This document shows positions 17,566 to 25,624 of a stretch of 64,000 bases of DNA, piece by piece; position 1 is the first letter of the stretch, and every line of letters begins with the position of its first letter. The notes beneath the pieces were generated by a model. The model searched no databases and was not told where the DNA came from. It saw nothing but the letters and a program-made list of their open reading frames with translations. Where the stretch lies: NCBI RefSeq assembly GCF_001579045.1, contig NZ_KQ970261.1, positions 212,534-276,533 of the forward strand, read 5' to 3'. A program made the translations under genes and the position numbers. The DNA is from Streptococcus mitis. GTDB lineage: Bacteria > Bacillota > Bacilli > Lactobacillales > Streptococcaceae.

Positions 17566-17684
17566 AAACTATAGTTTCAATATAATTTTTAAAATAAAAA
17601 ATTAGCATAGAATTCTAATGTTTTGTAACTATAGTTTACTTTTCCAAGTATTTTCTTTAAAATTTTGTATAATAGTCTTAGAAG
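17566..17684. promoter_or_regulatory. operator/promoter block, copy 1 (island A)
   Basis: A 119-bp block holding two copies of the palindrome AACTATAGTT (17567-17576 and 17627-17636, 60 bp apart), the conserved AGCATAGAATTCTAAT between them, and a plus-strand -10 TATAAT at 17668-17673. The same block, equal in length and about 80 percent identical by eye, occurs at 18816-18934 before the Rgg-type gene. The left palindrome faces the surface gene and the right one the toxin gene. Probable binding sites of the regulator at 18953. Confidence 0.65.
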
Positions 17685-17756
17685 AATTTTAAAGTAGTTG
17701 GCTTATCTAAACTAGAATTGAAACAGGTAGTAGGTGCGTAAATCCTAGAAAAATGC

Positions 17757-17762
17757 TATAAT
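17757..17762 (+). promoter_or_regulatory. extended -10 promoter directly before the toxin gene
   Basis: TGCTATAAT is an extended -10 element ending six bases before the ATG at 17769. There is no Shine-Dalgarno between, so transcripts from here would be leaderless. A longer transcript could also come from the -10 at 17668. Confidence 0.55.
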
Positions 17763-17768
17763 TATTTT

Positions 17769-18332
17769 ATGGAAGAGTTCAACTTTAATAAGGAGTTTAG
17801 CAGTACAAAAATTTGGTATCACGGAACAACATCTACTCAAGTTGCTTCTTTGAAAGATGGAATAGATGTCTATCATAGTAAACGTAACTGTGATTTTGGT
17901 ATCGGATTTTATGTGACATCTAAGCTTGGCCAAGCAATTAAATGGGCTCAGCGGAAAACAAAAGATGAAATTCCTTTTAATCCGAATGTAAAATCGGTTG
18001 TTCTAAGTTATCAATTTCAAGAACTTGATAATTCTGAAACTAAAATTTTTGAAATTGACAAAGAATACTTTCAGTTTGTTTATAAAAATAGATTGGAGTT
18101 AGATGCTAAGTCTGGAATTAATATTCATCATTTTTCAGCAGTATTTGGTCCAGTTCTTGATGGTCAAGTTACACGATTGAAAGAAACTTTAGATAATTAT
18201 TTCCAAGGGTTGAATACCTTAGAACAAACTGCTAAAATTCTTTTGGGAAAATATCAGGATGATACTCAATTGTGTATATGTAGTCAACAAATTGCAGATA
18301 AACTAACCCTAGTTAAGGAGGAAACGATATGA
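17769..18332 (+). CDS. ADP-ribosyltransferase-like toxin (DUF3990-like)
   Basis: A 187-residue protein without signal peptide. The N-terminal half has WYHGTT (about residues 17-22) and, after a short spacer, CDFGIGFYVTSKLGQAIKWA (residues about 43-62). This H...Y arrangement followed by a QA..WA motif matches the DUF3990 group in the ADP-ribosyltransferase clan, usually found as the toxin of two-gene modules with a small partner. The next gene overlaps it by ATGA, supporting a toxin-antitoxin pair. No Shine-Dalgarno precedes the ATG; translation may be leaderless. It is inserted between the duplicated operator blocks. Family assignment is from motif recognition; target and activity are not known. 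Confidence 0.65.
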   Translation: MEEFNFNKEFSSTKIWYHGTTSTQVASLKDGIDVYHSKRNCDFGIGFYVTSKLGQAIKWAQRKTKDEIPFNPNVKSVVLSYQFQELDNSETKIFEIDKEYFQFVYKNRLELDAKSGINIHHFSAVFGPVLDGQVTRLKETLDNYFQGLNTLEQTAKILLGKYQDDTQLCICSQQIADKLTLVKEETI

Positions 18333-18541
18333 TTTTGTCAAATGAAAAACAAACTCTCAGAGCTGAAGTAGAACAGTTTTTAAGGAATAATTATCATATT
18401 GCTCCTGATACTGTTTCTCCTGTTACAAATGTCGTATTGGAAAACTGGTTTGAAGAGTTAGATAATGGAGGTTCTCATTTAACCGCAGACCTTATAGCTG
18501 ATAATATCGTAGATATTGCCCACCGTTACTCAGTGCATTAA
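18329..18541 (+). CDS. small partner of the ADP-ribosyltransferase-like toxin, candidate antitoxin
   Basis: A 70-residue acidic protein (LRAEVEQFLRNNYHIAPDTVSPVTNVVLENWF) predicted to be mostly helical, with no signal peptide. Its ATG overlaps the toxin stop as ATGA, and AAGGAGGAAACGAT gives a strong ribosome binding site inside the toxin gene. Size, order and overlap fit an antitoxin similar in kind to DUF3791 partners of DUF3990 toxins, but I see no clear sequence match. Confidence 0.5.
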   Translation: MILSNEKQTLRAEVEQFLRNNYHIAPDTVSPVTNVVLENWFEELDNGGSHLTADLIADNIVDIAHRYSVH

Positions 18542-18598
18542 TAAGTCATTTGAGTTTGGTTCATCAAATATTCTCAAAAACTATTCATGACCACATTA

Positions 18599-18657
18599 GG
18601 AATAAATTTCTCATAGTGAGAGGTGTTAACTCTACTATAAGGAATTTATTCCTTTTT
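18599..18657 (+). terminator. long hairpin terminator after the toxin module
   Basis: GGAATAAATT and AATTTATTCC form the base of an imperfect hairpin with about 23-base arms (including CTCATAGTGAGAG against CTCTACTATAAG), followed by TTTTT. Confidence 0.75.
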
Positions 18658-18710
18658 GTGTTTATACAGCTTATTAGACTCTACCTACCTATCTATTTTT
18701 TTGCAAACTA

Positions 18711-18816
18711 ATACTCTTCGAAAATCAAATTCAAACCACGTCAGCGTCGCCTTACCGTACTCAAGTACAGCTTGCGGCTAGCTTCCTAGTTTGCTCTTTG
18801 ATTTTCATTGAGTATA
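18711..18816. repeat. BOX element without boxB next to the regulator promoter
   Basis: 106 bp with the boxA and boxC ends. Its last bases join directly to operator block copy 2, so it lies exactly where the surface-gene promoter lies in copy 1. Confidence 0.9.
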
Positions 18817-18934
18817 AACTATAGTTTCAATCTTGTTCACAAAAATAAAAAATAGCATAGAATTCTAATATTTTGTAACTATAGTTTTCTTTCTCCATTT
18901 TTTTCTCTAAATTTTTGTATAATAGTCTTAGAAG
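18816..18934. promoter_or_regulatory. operator/promoter block, copy 2 (promoter of the Rgg-type gene)
   Basis: Same 119-bp layout as copy 1: palindromes AACTATAGTT at 18817-18826 and 18877-18886, AGCATAGAATTCTAAT between them, and -10 TATAAT at 18918-18923 followed by AGTCTTAGAAG in both copies. The start of the regulator gene lies 19 bases further on. This suggests the regulator controls its own gene. Confidence 0.65.
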
Positions 18935-18952
18935 TATATAAGGAGACTATTT

Positions 18953-19858
18953 ATGGAAAACCTATATCCATTTGGAACTACATTTAAGTACCTACGCGAA
19001 GCACGAGGATTAACTCTCAAGGAAGCCACCTCAGATATCGTATCACCACAGTTCCTTAGTCAATTTGAAAAAGGAGACAAAGGAATTTCACTTGAAAACT
19101 TTGCCAAACTGTTAATTGTTATCGGAGTTGAATGGAATGATTTTGTTCTCGCCTATGCAAATAAAGGTGGAGATTGTTTAGAATTACCTGCTATTGAATT
19201 TGGCAAGCATGTGGTCCATGAAGAAGATATCCTCACTTATATTGAAGAATACGAAAAATTATTTGATGTCTACCTAAAAGACAATCCACTTCAAGCAGAA
19301 ATGATTTTTAAATCTATTAAATTAAGACATTATCCAACCATATCAAAGAGTCCAGAAACTGTTGCCAGAATTCAAAACATTATCAATCATTTAATGAAAT
19401 CGGATGTCTTTAATAGTATCGAACTTGAAATTTATCGCGTCATTGTCAATCATTGTCCGATGGAACTCATTGACCATATGGCCAAACAATTACTACTCAT
19501 GTACAAAGAAAGTGCCAATACTGACACCTACATCCGTATTTTAAATGCTCTCACTTTCTCCGCAAAATACTTCTCAGAGCTGGGATACTATCAAAAGGCT
19601 GATGAGATTATTAAAAAAATTAAATCACTTCAGACCTTCGAACGAGGCTATCTAGCTATTCCACTCATGTTCCTAGAAGTTGAACATGTTTACAATCAAT
19701 TTAGATGGAATAAACCTGAGGCTATTCCCCTAGCCAAAAATCTATTTAATTATCTTCAAAGCGCAAAATTTATTGATCAGCAGTACTACTCTAATTTTAT
19801 CAACGCCTTCACCTATCATTGCCATGCATTAAATAAGACTGGTATTGATTTATTCTAA
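18953..19858 (+). CDS. Rgg/MutR-family transcriptional regulator of island A
   Basis: A 301-residue protein with an N-terminal XRE-type helix-turn-helix (residues about 8-65, LREARGLTLKEATSDIVSPQFLSQFEKG) and an all-helical C-terminal part (about 70-295) as in Rgg/GadR/MutR regulators, which often respond to short hydrophobic peptides. It ends with LNKTGI, also present near the end of the island B regulator. ATATAAGGAG before the ATG is a good ribosome binding site. I found no short hydrophobic peptide gene next to it. It is divergent from the island A surface genes and likely controls them through the AACTATAGTT palindromes. Confidence 0.85.
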   Translation: MENLYPFGTTFKYLREARGLTLKEATSDIVSPQFLSQFEKGDKGISLENFAKLLIVIGVEWNDFVLAYANKGGDCLELPAIEFGKHVVHEEDILTYIEEYEKLFDVYLKDNPLQAEMIFKSIKLRHYPTISKSPETVARIQNIINHLMKSDVFNSIELEIYRVIVNHCPMELIDHMAKQLLLMYKESANTDTYIRILNALTFSAKYFSELGYYQKADEIIKKIKSLQTFERGYLAIPLMFLEVEHVYNQFRWNKPEAIPLAKNLFNYLQSAKFIDQQYYSNFINAFTYHCHALNKTGIDLF

Positions 19859-19863
19859 TCGTC

Positions 19864-19893
19864 AAAAAAGTTGCTCCATTTTAGGAACAACTT
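19864..19893. terminator. bidirectional terminator between Rgg-type gene and SDR gene
   Basis: AAGTTGCTCC pairs with GGAACAACTT, with A6 on the left and T6 on the right, between convergent genes. Confidence 0.85.
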
Positions 19894-19895
19894 TT

Positions 19896-20651
19896 TTATT
19901 TATAATTAAAAGTTTCCCCTGCCAACTTATCAGCTAGCTTGGGAAAGAGGGTATAAAACTTATGGGCTAGGTTCAACAAAACTGGGAGATTGAGTTCTCG
20001 TTTGTTTTTCCCCATAATCTTGACAATCTTTTTAGCCACTGCATCTGGTTCCAGCAGGAAGCGATCAACCGACTTGAGATAGGTGCCATCTGGGTCCGCT
20101 TGGTCAAAAAATCCTGTACGGATTGGCCCTGGATTGACTGTCGTTACGTAAACACCATGAGACATGAGTTCGAGACGCAGAGCATTTGAAAAACCAATAG
20201 CCGCAAACTTGGTCGCAGAGTAGAGACTAGACTTGCCAGTAGCGATCAAACCTGCCATGCTAACAATATTGATGATATGGCCTTTTCGACTTTCCTTCAT
20301 TCGAGCCGCAAGGCGACGAGATAGATTCATTAGGGCAAAGGTATTGACCTCAAACATCTGATGAATATCTTGGTCGGAAATCTGGTCAAATTCCTCAAAA
20401 ATCCCGTAACCAGCGTTGTTTATCAAAACATCAATCTTGCCATAGCGGAGATAGAGGTCTGCTACCAGAGTTTCTAAGGCTGAATCATCGGTAATATCGA
20501 TTTCAATCCATTCTGCATGGGGGTGCTTCCCGTAGAGTTGAGCTAATTTTTCCTTATTTCTACCAAGCAAGATGAGTTGGTCATTGGGCAGGAGTTTGAC
20601 CATTTCTTGGGCTAGACCACCGCTAGCTCCTGTAATGAGAATAGTAGGCAT
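19896..20651 (-). CDS. short-chain dehydrogenase/reductase
   Basis: A 251-residue SDR protein. The cofactor motif TGASGGLAQEM lies at residues about 7-17, the NNAG motif near 87, and the catalytic Y-x-x-x-K as YSATKFA near 153, with the serine SMAG upstream. It reduces or oxidises an unknown carbonyl or alcohol substrate with NAD(P)H. It is the last gene of the miaA-hflX-DUF-rnz unit, 20 bases after rnz, with GAAAGGAAC as ribosome binding site. The same gene follows rnz in pneumococcus. Confidence 0.88.
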   Translation of the reverse strand: MPTILITGASGGLAQEMVKLLPNDQLILLGRNKEKLAQLYGKHPHAEWIEIDITDDSALETLVADLYLRYGKIDVLINNAGYGIFEEFDQISDQDIHQMFEVNTFALMNLSRRLAARMKESRKGHIINIVSMAGLIATGKSSLYSATKFAAIGFSNALRLELMSHGVYVTTVNPGPIRTGFFDQADPDGTYLKSVDRFLLEPDAVAKKIVKIMGKNKRELNLPVLLNLAHKFYTLFPKLADKLAGETFNYK

Positions 20652-20671
20652 ACTGTTCCTTTCTCAATCTT

Positions 20672-21601
20672 TTAGATTTCCACTTCTTCCAAGTCTTTGA
20701 CCACATGAACATTTTCAAAAATGCTAGCAGCGTCTTTCTTGAGCTTGCTAATATCTTTTGAAAGGAATCGGGCACTGATATGGTTAAGCAATAGTCGTTT
20801 GGCTCCTGCTTCTACCGCTACTTGTGCAGCTTGCATGTTAGTAGAGTGACCATGATTGTGGGCAATCTTTTCATCGCCCTTACCATAAGTAGACTCATGG
20901 ACAAGGACATCGGCATTGACAGCCAGACGCACACTGGCACTAGTTTTACGGGTATCACCAAGAATAGTGATAATTTTACCTGGACGTGGGGCTGAGATAT
21001 AGTCAGCAGCCTTGATTTCAGTTCCGTCTTCTAGGACAACATCCTGACCGTTTTTGATTTTTCCAAAAAGTGGGCCAAATGGGACACCTGCCGCCTTGAG
21101 TTTTTCAGCATCCAGCGTTCCTTCTAGGTCCTTTTGCATGACACGATAGCCAACGCAGAAAATAGTATGATCCAGCTCCTCTGCATACACAGTGAATTTA
21201 TCGGTCTCAAGGATTTTTCCTAAAGAATCTTGGTCAAACTCATGAAAATGAATGCGGTAAGGCAGGCGCGAACCTGACACACGAAGGCTGGTTAAGACAA
21301 ATGACTTGATTCCTTGAGGTCCATAGATTTCCAAATCTGTCTGCTCTTCATTGGCCTGAAAGGCACGGCTAGAAAGGAAACCTGGCAAGCCAAAAATGTG
21401 GTCTCCATGTAGGTGGGTGATAAAGATTTTGCTGACCTTACGTGGTCGAATTGTGGTCTCAAGAATGCGATTTTGCGTACCTTCTCCACAGTCAAAGAGC
21501 CAAACTTCGTTAATCTCATCCAAGAGTTTCAGAGCAAGACTTGAAACGTTGCGGGCTTTAGAGGGCTGACCAGCCCCCGTTCCTAAAAATTGAATATCCA
21601 T
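20672..21601 (-). CDS. rnz: ribonuclease Z (tRNA 3' endonuclease)
   Basis: A 309-residue metallo-beta-lactamase fold enzyme with the HxHxDH zinc motif as [10 protein letters not shown] (about residues 62-71), the flexible-arm region, an STYGKGDE stretch and later metal-binding HNHGHS. RNase Z cuts the 3' trailer from tRNA precursors. Length is normal. It sits in the miaA-hflX unit, 14 bases after the preceding gene, with AGAAAG upstream of the ATG. Confidence 0.95.
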   Translation of the reverse strand: MDIQFLGTGAGQPSKARNVSSLALKLLDEINEVWLFDCGEGTQNRILETTIRPRKVSKIFITHLHGDHIFGLPGFLSSRAFQANEEQTDLEIYGPQGIKSFVLTSLRVSGSRLPYRIHFHEFDQDSLGKILETDKFTVYAEELDHTIFCVGYRVMQKDLEGTLDAEKLKAAGVPFGPLFGKIKNGQDVVLEDGTEIKAADYISAPRPGKIITILGDTRKTSASVRLAVNADVLVHESTYGKGDEKIAHNHGHSTNMQAAQVAVEAGAKRLLLNHISARFLSKDISKLKKDAASIFENVHVVKDLEEVEI

Positions 21602-21615
21602 TCGATACTTTCTAA

Positions 21616-22239
21616 TTAATCAATATATAACATGGCTGTGCGGTTTTCCGATCGGAAATAGCGCTTGCCAGAAAAAGCAACAGCTTCTTGCAATAAATCC
21701 TCTTGGCTATAGCCTTTAAGACGCTTGCGACCATCAGCCAAGCTTTCCAGAACAGTCAAAGCTGTGAGATTTTCCACGCTCACAACTTCCTCATCTCCGA
21801 CAGCCTTCATGTAAATCTTGCCAGACTCTTCAAAGACTAATTGATGGGGGAAAATTTGCGCAATTTCAAAGAGCAAATCATCTGAGATTACCTCTTCATT
21901 TTCAGAGAAAATCCGACCCAGACCCTCACTCTCATAACAAAAACCAAAGGATTTACCAGACAGATTAAGTCGAATAAAAGGCTTATTTTCTAGGGTGAAA
22001 CTTGGCTCAACATTGTAGAGATTCAGTTCCTGACTGAGTTCTGCAAAATAATCCGTCGCTGCTTCAGGACTCTTTTTCTGGTAGAGTTCTGCAAAGTAGG
22101 CATTGACTACACTCGGCGGAGGAGTGATCAGTGCCAACTGCTCTTGCTCTGTTTTACCAGCTAGAAGTTGATCCAGATAGACCTTATCCAGACTTGTATA
22201 GCCCCCATATTTTAGAGCCAACGCTTTAATATCAGTCAT
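21616..22239 (-). CDS. conserved streptococcal cytoplasmic protein of unknown function
   Basis: A 207-residue soluble protein with no signal peptide or membrane segment, acidic overall. I recognise it only as the conserved gene between hflX and rnz in pneumococcus-like genomes; no catalytic motif stands out. Its ATG overlaps the end of hflX by 8 bases and rnz follows after 14 bases, so it is co-transcribed with tRNA-modification and processing genes. Confidence 0.75.
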   Translation of the reverse strand: MTDIKALALKYGGYTSLDKVYLDQLLAGKTEQEQLALITPPPSVVNAYFAELYQKKSPEAATDYFAELSQELNLYNVEPSFTLENKPFIRLNLSGKSFGFCYESEGLGRIFSENEEVISDDLLFEIAQIFPHQLVFEESGKIYMKAVGDEEVVSVENLTALTVLESLADGRKRLKGYSQEDLLQEAVAFSGKRYFRSENRTAMLYID

Positions 22240-23470
22240 AAAATTCTTCTAACCTCCATTTGTTTTTCTCGGAAATGTAGCCTGTAATGACTTCGCCGTC
22301 TTCCTGATAATCACGTTCTTCCAAAATCGCAACACTTTCTAAATCATGAATCTTGTAGGACTTGGAAAAAGGCACGCGCAGGGTAAAGGTCTCAAAAATA
22401 TCCTTGATTTTCTCTAAAAACAAAGCCTGCAAATTCTCACGACTATCCTCAGACTTGGCAGAAATGAGGGCATAGGGCGTTTGGGTCGGCGTAAAATCCT
22501 CCACCAAATCCGCTTTATTATACAGAGTCAGGCGAGGAATATCCTCCATGTCCAAGTCTTTCATGATGGAAAGAACTGTTTTTTCATGTTCCTCATGGTA
22601 AGGATTGCTGGCATCGATAACATGAACAAGAAGGTCCACATGCTTGCTTTCTTCCAAGGTTGACTTGAAGCTGGACACCAACTCTGTCGGCAAATCTTGG
22701 ATAAAGCCCACGGTATCAGTTAAAGTCACCTGTAGATTACCTCCTAGATGGATACTCTTAGTTGTCGCATCCAGAGTCGCAAAGAGCTCGTCTGCCTCGT
22801 ACTGGGTCTTGCTAGTCAAGGTGTTCATGATAGTTGACTTCCCAGCATTGGTATAACCAATCAAACCAATCTTAAAGGTGCTGGACTCCAGACGTTTTTC
22901 TCTGACAGTCGCCCGATTTTTCTCAACCACCTTGAGCTGGCGCTCGATATCCGTGATTTGATTGCGAACGCTACGACGGTTCAGCTCCAGCTGGCTTTCA
23001 CCAGGTCCACGGGAACCAATTCCCCCTGCCTGACGGCTGAGCATAATCCCCTGACCAACCAAGCGAGACAAGAGGTATTTAAGCTGGGCAAGATGAACTT
23101 GGAGCTTGCCTTCGTGACTTCGAGCTCTCATGGCAAAGATATCCAAAATCAACTGCATACGGTCAATAACCTTGACACCCAGAACTTCCTCTAAATTGAC
23201 ATTCTGCCTTGGCGTCAGACGGTTGTTGACAATGACAGTGGTGATTTCTTCTGCATCCACCATAAGCGCAATCTCTTCCAACTTACCAGAGCCGACGAAG
23301 GTCTTGGAATCATATTTTTCACGTTTTTGTCTGTAGTTATCTACAACGACTGCCCCTGCCGTTTTCGCTAAACTGGCCAATTCTTCCATGGAGAGGTCAA
23401 AATTGTCCATACCCTGCAATTCCACACCAATCAGCAGGACTCGCTCCTCTTTTTTCTCCGTTTCAATCAT
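22232..23470 (-). CDS. hflX: ribosome-associated GTPase HflX
   Basis: A 412-residue protein with the N-terminal HflX domain (residues about 10-185; [16 protein letters not shown], then the [14 protein letters not shown] linker) and a GTPase domain (G1 GYTNAGKST about 204-212, G3 DTVGF, G4 NKAD). HflX binds the large ribosomal subunit and splits stalled or stress-damaged ribosomes. The ATG at 23470 lies inside miaA (8-base overlap), with GAGGAG upstream. Confidence 0.95.
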   Translation of the reverse strand: MIETEKKEERVLLIGVELQGMDNFDLSMEELASLAKTAGAVVVDNYRQKREKYDSKTFVGSGKLEEIALMVDAEEITTVIVNNRLTPRQNVNLEEVLGVKVIDRMQLILDIFAMRARSHEGKLQVHLAQLKYLLSRLVGQGIMLSRQAGGIGSRGPGESQLELNRRSVRNQITDIERQLKVVEKNRATVREKRLESSTFKIGLIGYTNAGKSTIMNTLTSKTQYEADELFATLDATTKSIHLGGNLQVTLTDTVGFIQDLPTELVSSFKSTLEESKHVDLLVHVIDASNPYHEEHEKTVLSIMKDLDMEDIPRLTLYNKADLVEDFTPTQTPYALISAKSEDSRENLQALFLEKIKDIFETFTLRVPFSKSYKIHDLESVAILEERDYQEDGEVITGYISEKNKWRLEEFYD

Positions 23471-24347
23471 CTAAAAACTCCTCTATCTGGCTTAAAATGC
23501 GGTCTTGCACACCAGTTTCTCCAATCTGATAAAAGGTGACCTGCATGCGATTACGGAACCAGGTCAGCTGACGCTTGGCAAAACGACGAGTCGCCTGTTT
23601 GAGACTCTCACTAGCTTCCTCAAGAGTTTGCTCTCCACGGAAATAAGGAAAGAGTTCCTTGTAGCCAATGCCTTTAGCAGCCTGAACATCAGGGTAATGG
23701 TCAAAAAGCCACTTGGCCTCATCTAAAATCCCAGCCTCAAACATCAAATCCACTCGATGATTGATACGCTCATAAAGTTGACTACGTTCATCATCCAAGC
23801 AGATAATCAATGGTTCATACAAGCTCTCTTGATTTTCCAAATCCTGACCAAAATGGGCAATTTCCAAGGCACGCATAGCACGACGACGATTAAACTGGGG
23901 AATCTCAAGACCTGCTTGCTCCACCAAATGAGCTAATTCCTCATCTGTATAAGGATCCAAACTAGCCCGATAGGCCAAAATCTCCTCATGGGGAGTCTCC
24001 CCACCCAAGTGGTAACCTTCTAGCAAGCTCTGGATATAAAGTCCAGTCCCACCAGCGATAATAGCTAGCTTGCCACGGCTGTGAATGTCCTCAATAGCCA
24101 TCTTAGCTTCTGAAACAAAATCAAAAGCCGAGTAAGACTCGGTTACCTCTCTAACATCGATTAAATGATGGGGAACAGTTGCCTGCTCTTCTGAACTAGC
24201 CTTAGCCGTCCCAATATCAAGTCCTCGATAGACTTGCTGACTATCACCACTAACCACTTCGCCATTAAAACGCTTGGCCACTTCAATAGCAAGAGCTGTT
24301 TTTCCAACAGCAGTCGGTCCAACAATCACAATTATTTTTGTTTTCAT
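23463..24347 (-). CDS. miaA: tRNA dimethylallyltransferase MiaA
   Basis: A 294-residue protein starting [17 protein letters not shown], with the P-loop at residues 10-17 and the [15 protein letters not shown] motif near residue 34. It transfers a dimethylallyl group to A37 of tRNAs reading UNN codons. I use the ATG at 24347, preceded by AAGGAAAA, since homologues begin there; an in-frame ATG exists 8 codons upstream. It heads the miaA-hflX-DUF-rnz-SDR unit. Confidence 0.96.
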   Translation of the reverse strand: MKTKIIVIVGPTAVGKTALAIEVAKRFNGEVVSGDSQQVYRGLDIGTAKASSEEQATVPHHLIDVREVTESYSAFDFVSEAKMAIEDIHSRGKLAIIAGGTGLYIQSLLEGYHLGGETPHEEILAYRASLDPYTDEELAHLVEQAGLEIPQFNRRRAMRALEIAHFGQDLENQESLYEPLIICLDDERSQLYERINHRVDLMFEAGILDEAKWLFDHYPDVQAAKGIGYKELFPYFRGEQTLEEASESLKQATRRFAKRQLTWFRNRMQVTFYQIGETGVQDRILSQIEEFLDD

Positions 24348-24387
24348 CTTTTTTCCTTGAAAAATTCCCATTTTTTCGTTACTATTA

Positions 24388-24393
24388 TTATAA
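24388..24393 (-). promoter_or_regulatory. extended -10 promoter of miaA unit
   Basis: TGTTATAAT on the minus strand, about 40 bases before the miaA ATG. No good -35 is visible. Confidence 0.55.
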
Positions 24394-24467
24394 CACAAAA
24401 AGGTCAGTCAGAAAAATGTGACCTCTTGAAGAGGCTGGCTGATTAAGAAGATAAAGGAGGAAGACTC

Positions 24468-24638
24468 ATGGCTAAAGGATTCGCTAAAGGTCTTGTAACA
24501 GGTGTCGCAGGAACTGTCGCTGCAGTCGCAGGTGCAGTATACGCATTTAAAAAGAAAGTGATCGAGCCAGAAGAGCAAAAAGCAGCTTTCATCGAAGAAA
24601 ACCGTAAAAAAGCAGCTCGCCGCCGCGTATCACGTTAA
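24468..24638 (+). CDS. small DUF3042 family protein
   Basis: A 56-residue protein, MAKGFAKGLVTGVAGTVAAVAG..., with one glycine/alanine-rich membrane or membrane-associated segment (residues about 7-26) and a highly charged C-terminal half ending RRRVSR. It matches the small Firmicute DUF3042 family of unknown function. The ATG is preceded by AAAGGAGGAAGACTC, a very strong ribosome binding site, and many codons are those favoured in highly expressed streptococcal genes (GCT, GGT, GTC, CGT). It lies between divergent miaA and convergent thyA. Confidence 0.85.
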   Translation: MAKGFAKGLVTGVAGTVAAVAGAVYAFKKKVIEPEEQKAAFIEENRKKAARRRVSR

Positions 24639-24644
24639 AAAAAC

Positions 24645-24680
24645 AAAAGAAGTTGGGATTTATTTCTCAACTTCTTTTTT
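24645..24680. terminator. bidirectional terminator between DUF3042 gene and thyA
   Basis: AAAAGAAGTTG pairs with CAACTTCTTTT around a short loop, with A and T runs on both sides. Confidence 0.85.
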
Positions 24681-24688
24681 CTATTCTT

Positions 24689-25528
24689 TTAAATAGCTAG
24701 GTCAAACTTCAACTGTGGCTTGACAGGGTCATAATCCACCAACTCAAAGTCCTCTGCTTTAATATCAAAGAAATTGGTCTTGTCTGGTACATTCAAGACC
24801 AAATGTGGTTGGCAATTTGACGGCTCACGACGAAGCAATTCCTGAGCTTGTTCAAATTGATTATCATAGATATGGAGGTTGTTGATAAAGTAGAAGAACT
24901 TTCCAACCTTCCAACCAAAATGTTTGGCGATCATCATCTGCAAGGCCACATACTGCATAGCATTGATGTGGTGGGCAACCAGCATATCATTAGAACGCTG
25001 GGTCAAGGTTGCATCCAGATAGATTTCCCCATCAACGCGACGGACATCAAACATGGTCTGAAAGGCGCATGGGAGCAGCCCTTCTGTTTCTTCGAAAGCT
25101 TGGTAATCCCAGAGCGAAATGATATTGCGGCGGTTCCAAGGGTTGGCTGCCAACTGCTTGAGAAGCTTATTGATGATATCGTGTTTCTTAACAACGGCAC
25201 CATAACGTTCCCCAATGGTCCCTGTATCTCCCACTTCCCAGTCATTCCAGTAGTGAACATTGTACTTATCATTAAGTACCTCTAGGCTATTGGACTGGTC
25301 TTGATAAATCCAGAGTACTTCTTTGATAGCTGATTTGATGGCAATGGGGCGCAAAGTCGTGATGGGGAATTCCCCCTTAGCCAAATCATACTCAGCAAAG
25401 GCACCTGTTACGTACTTGGAGTTAGCAACTGTCCCATCCTTGTACTTGGGACGTGCTTGCTCTGAAAAGACACCGTCTTTGAGGATTCGTTCAATATTTT
25501 CTTTAAAAATCGTATCTGCTTTTGTCAT
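24689..25528 (-). CDS. thyA: thymidylate synthase
   Basis: A 279-residue ThyA. The active-site cysteine is in [13 protein letters not shown] (about residues 151-163), preceded by the folate-binding [10 protein letters not shown] region, and followed by [17 protein letters not shown]. It converts dUMP to dTMP with methylenetetrahydrofolate. GAGGTGAGAGTAA precedes the ATG. Single-gene unit between two terminators. Confidence 0.96.
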   Translation of the reverse strand: MTKADTIFKENIERILKDGVFSEQARPKYKDGTVANSKYVTGAFAEYDLAKGEFPITTLRPIAIKSAIKEVLWIYQDQSNSLEVLNDKYNVHYWNDWEVGDTGTIGERYGAVVKKHDIINKLLKQLAANPWNRRNIISLWDYQAFEETEGLLPCAFQTMFDVRRVDGEIYLDATLTQRSNDMLVAHHINAMQYVALQMMIAKHFGWKVGKFFYFINNLHIYDNQFEQAQELLRREPSNCQPHLVLNVPDKTNFFDIKAEDFELVDYDPVKPQLKFDLAI

Positions 25529-25557
25529 TTACTCTCACCTCATTTACTGTCATAACT

Positions 25558-25563
25558 AGTATA
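25558..25563 (-). promoter_or_regulatory. extended -10 promoter of thyA
   Basis: TGTTATACT on the minus strand about 30 bases before the ATG. The same TGTTATACT string occurs before glucokinase. Confidence 0.55.
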
Positions 25564-25574
25564 ACATAAAAAAG

Positions 25575-25618
25575 AAAAGAGGAACATTACTAACTCTAGG
25601 TTAGCATTTTCCCCTTTT
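25575..25618 (-). terminator. intrinsic terminator after glucokinase gene
   Basis: On the minus strand GGGGAA...CTAAC pairs with GTTAG...TTCCTC, followed by TTTTCTTTTTT. Confidence 0.6.
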
Positions 25619-25624
25619 TCTATC

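Noticed and set aside
17430-18952. Pheromone (SHP-like) peptide gene for the Rgg-type regulators
   Set aside because: I read both strands around 17430-17768, 18542-18952 and 58203-58394 and found no short frame with a binding site and hydrophobic C-terminus.
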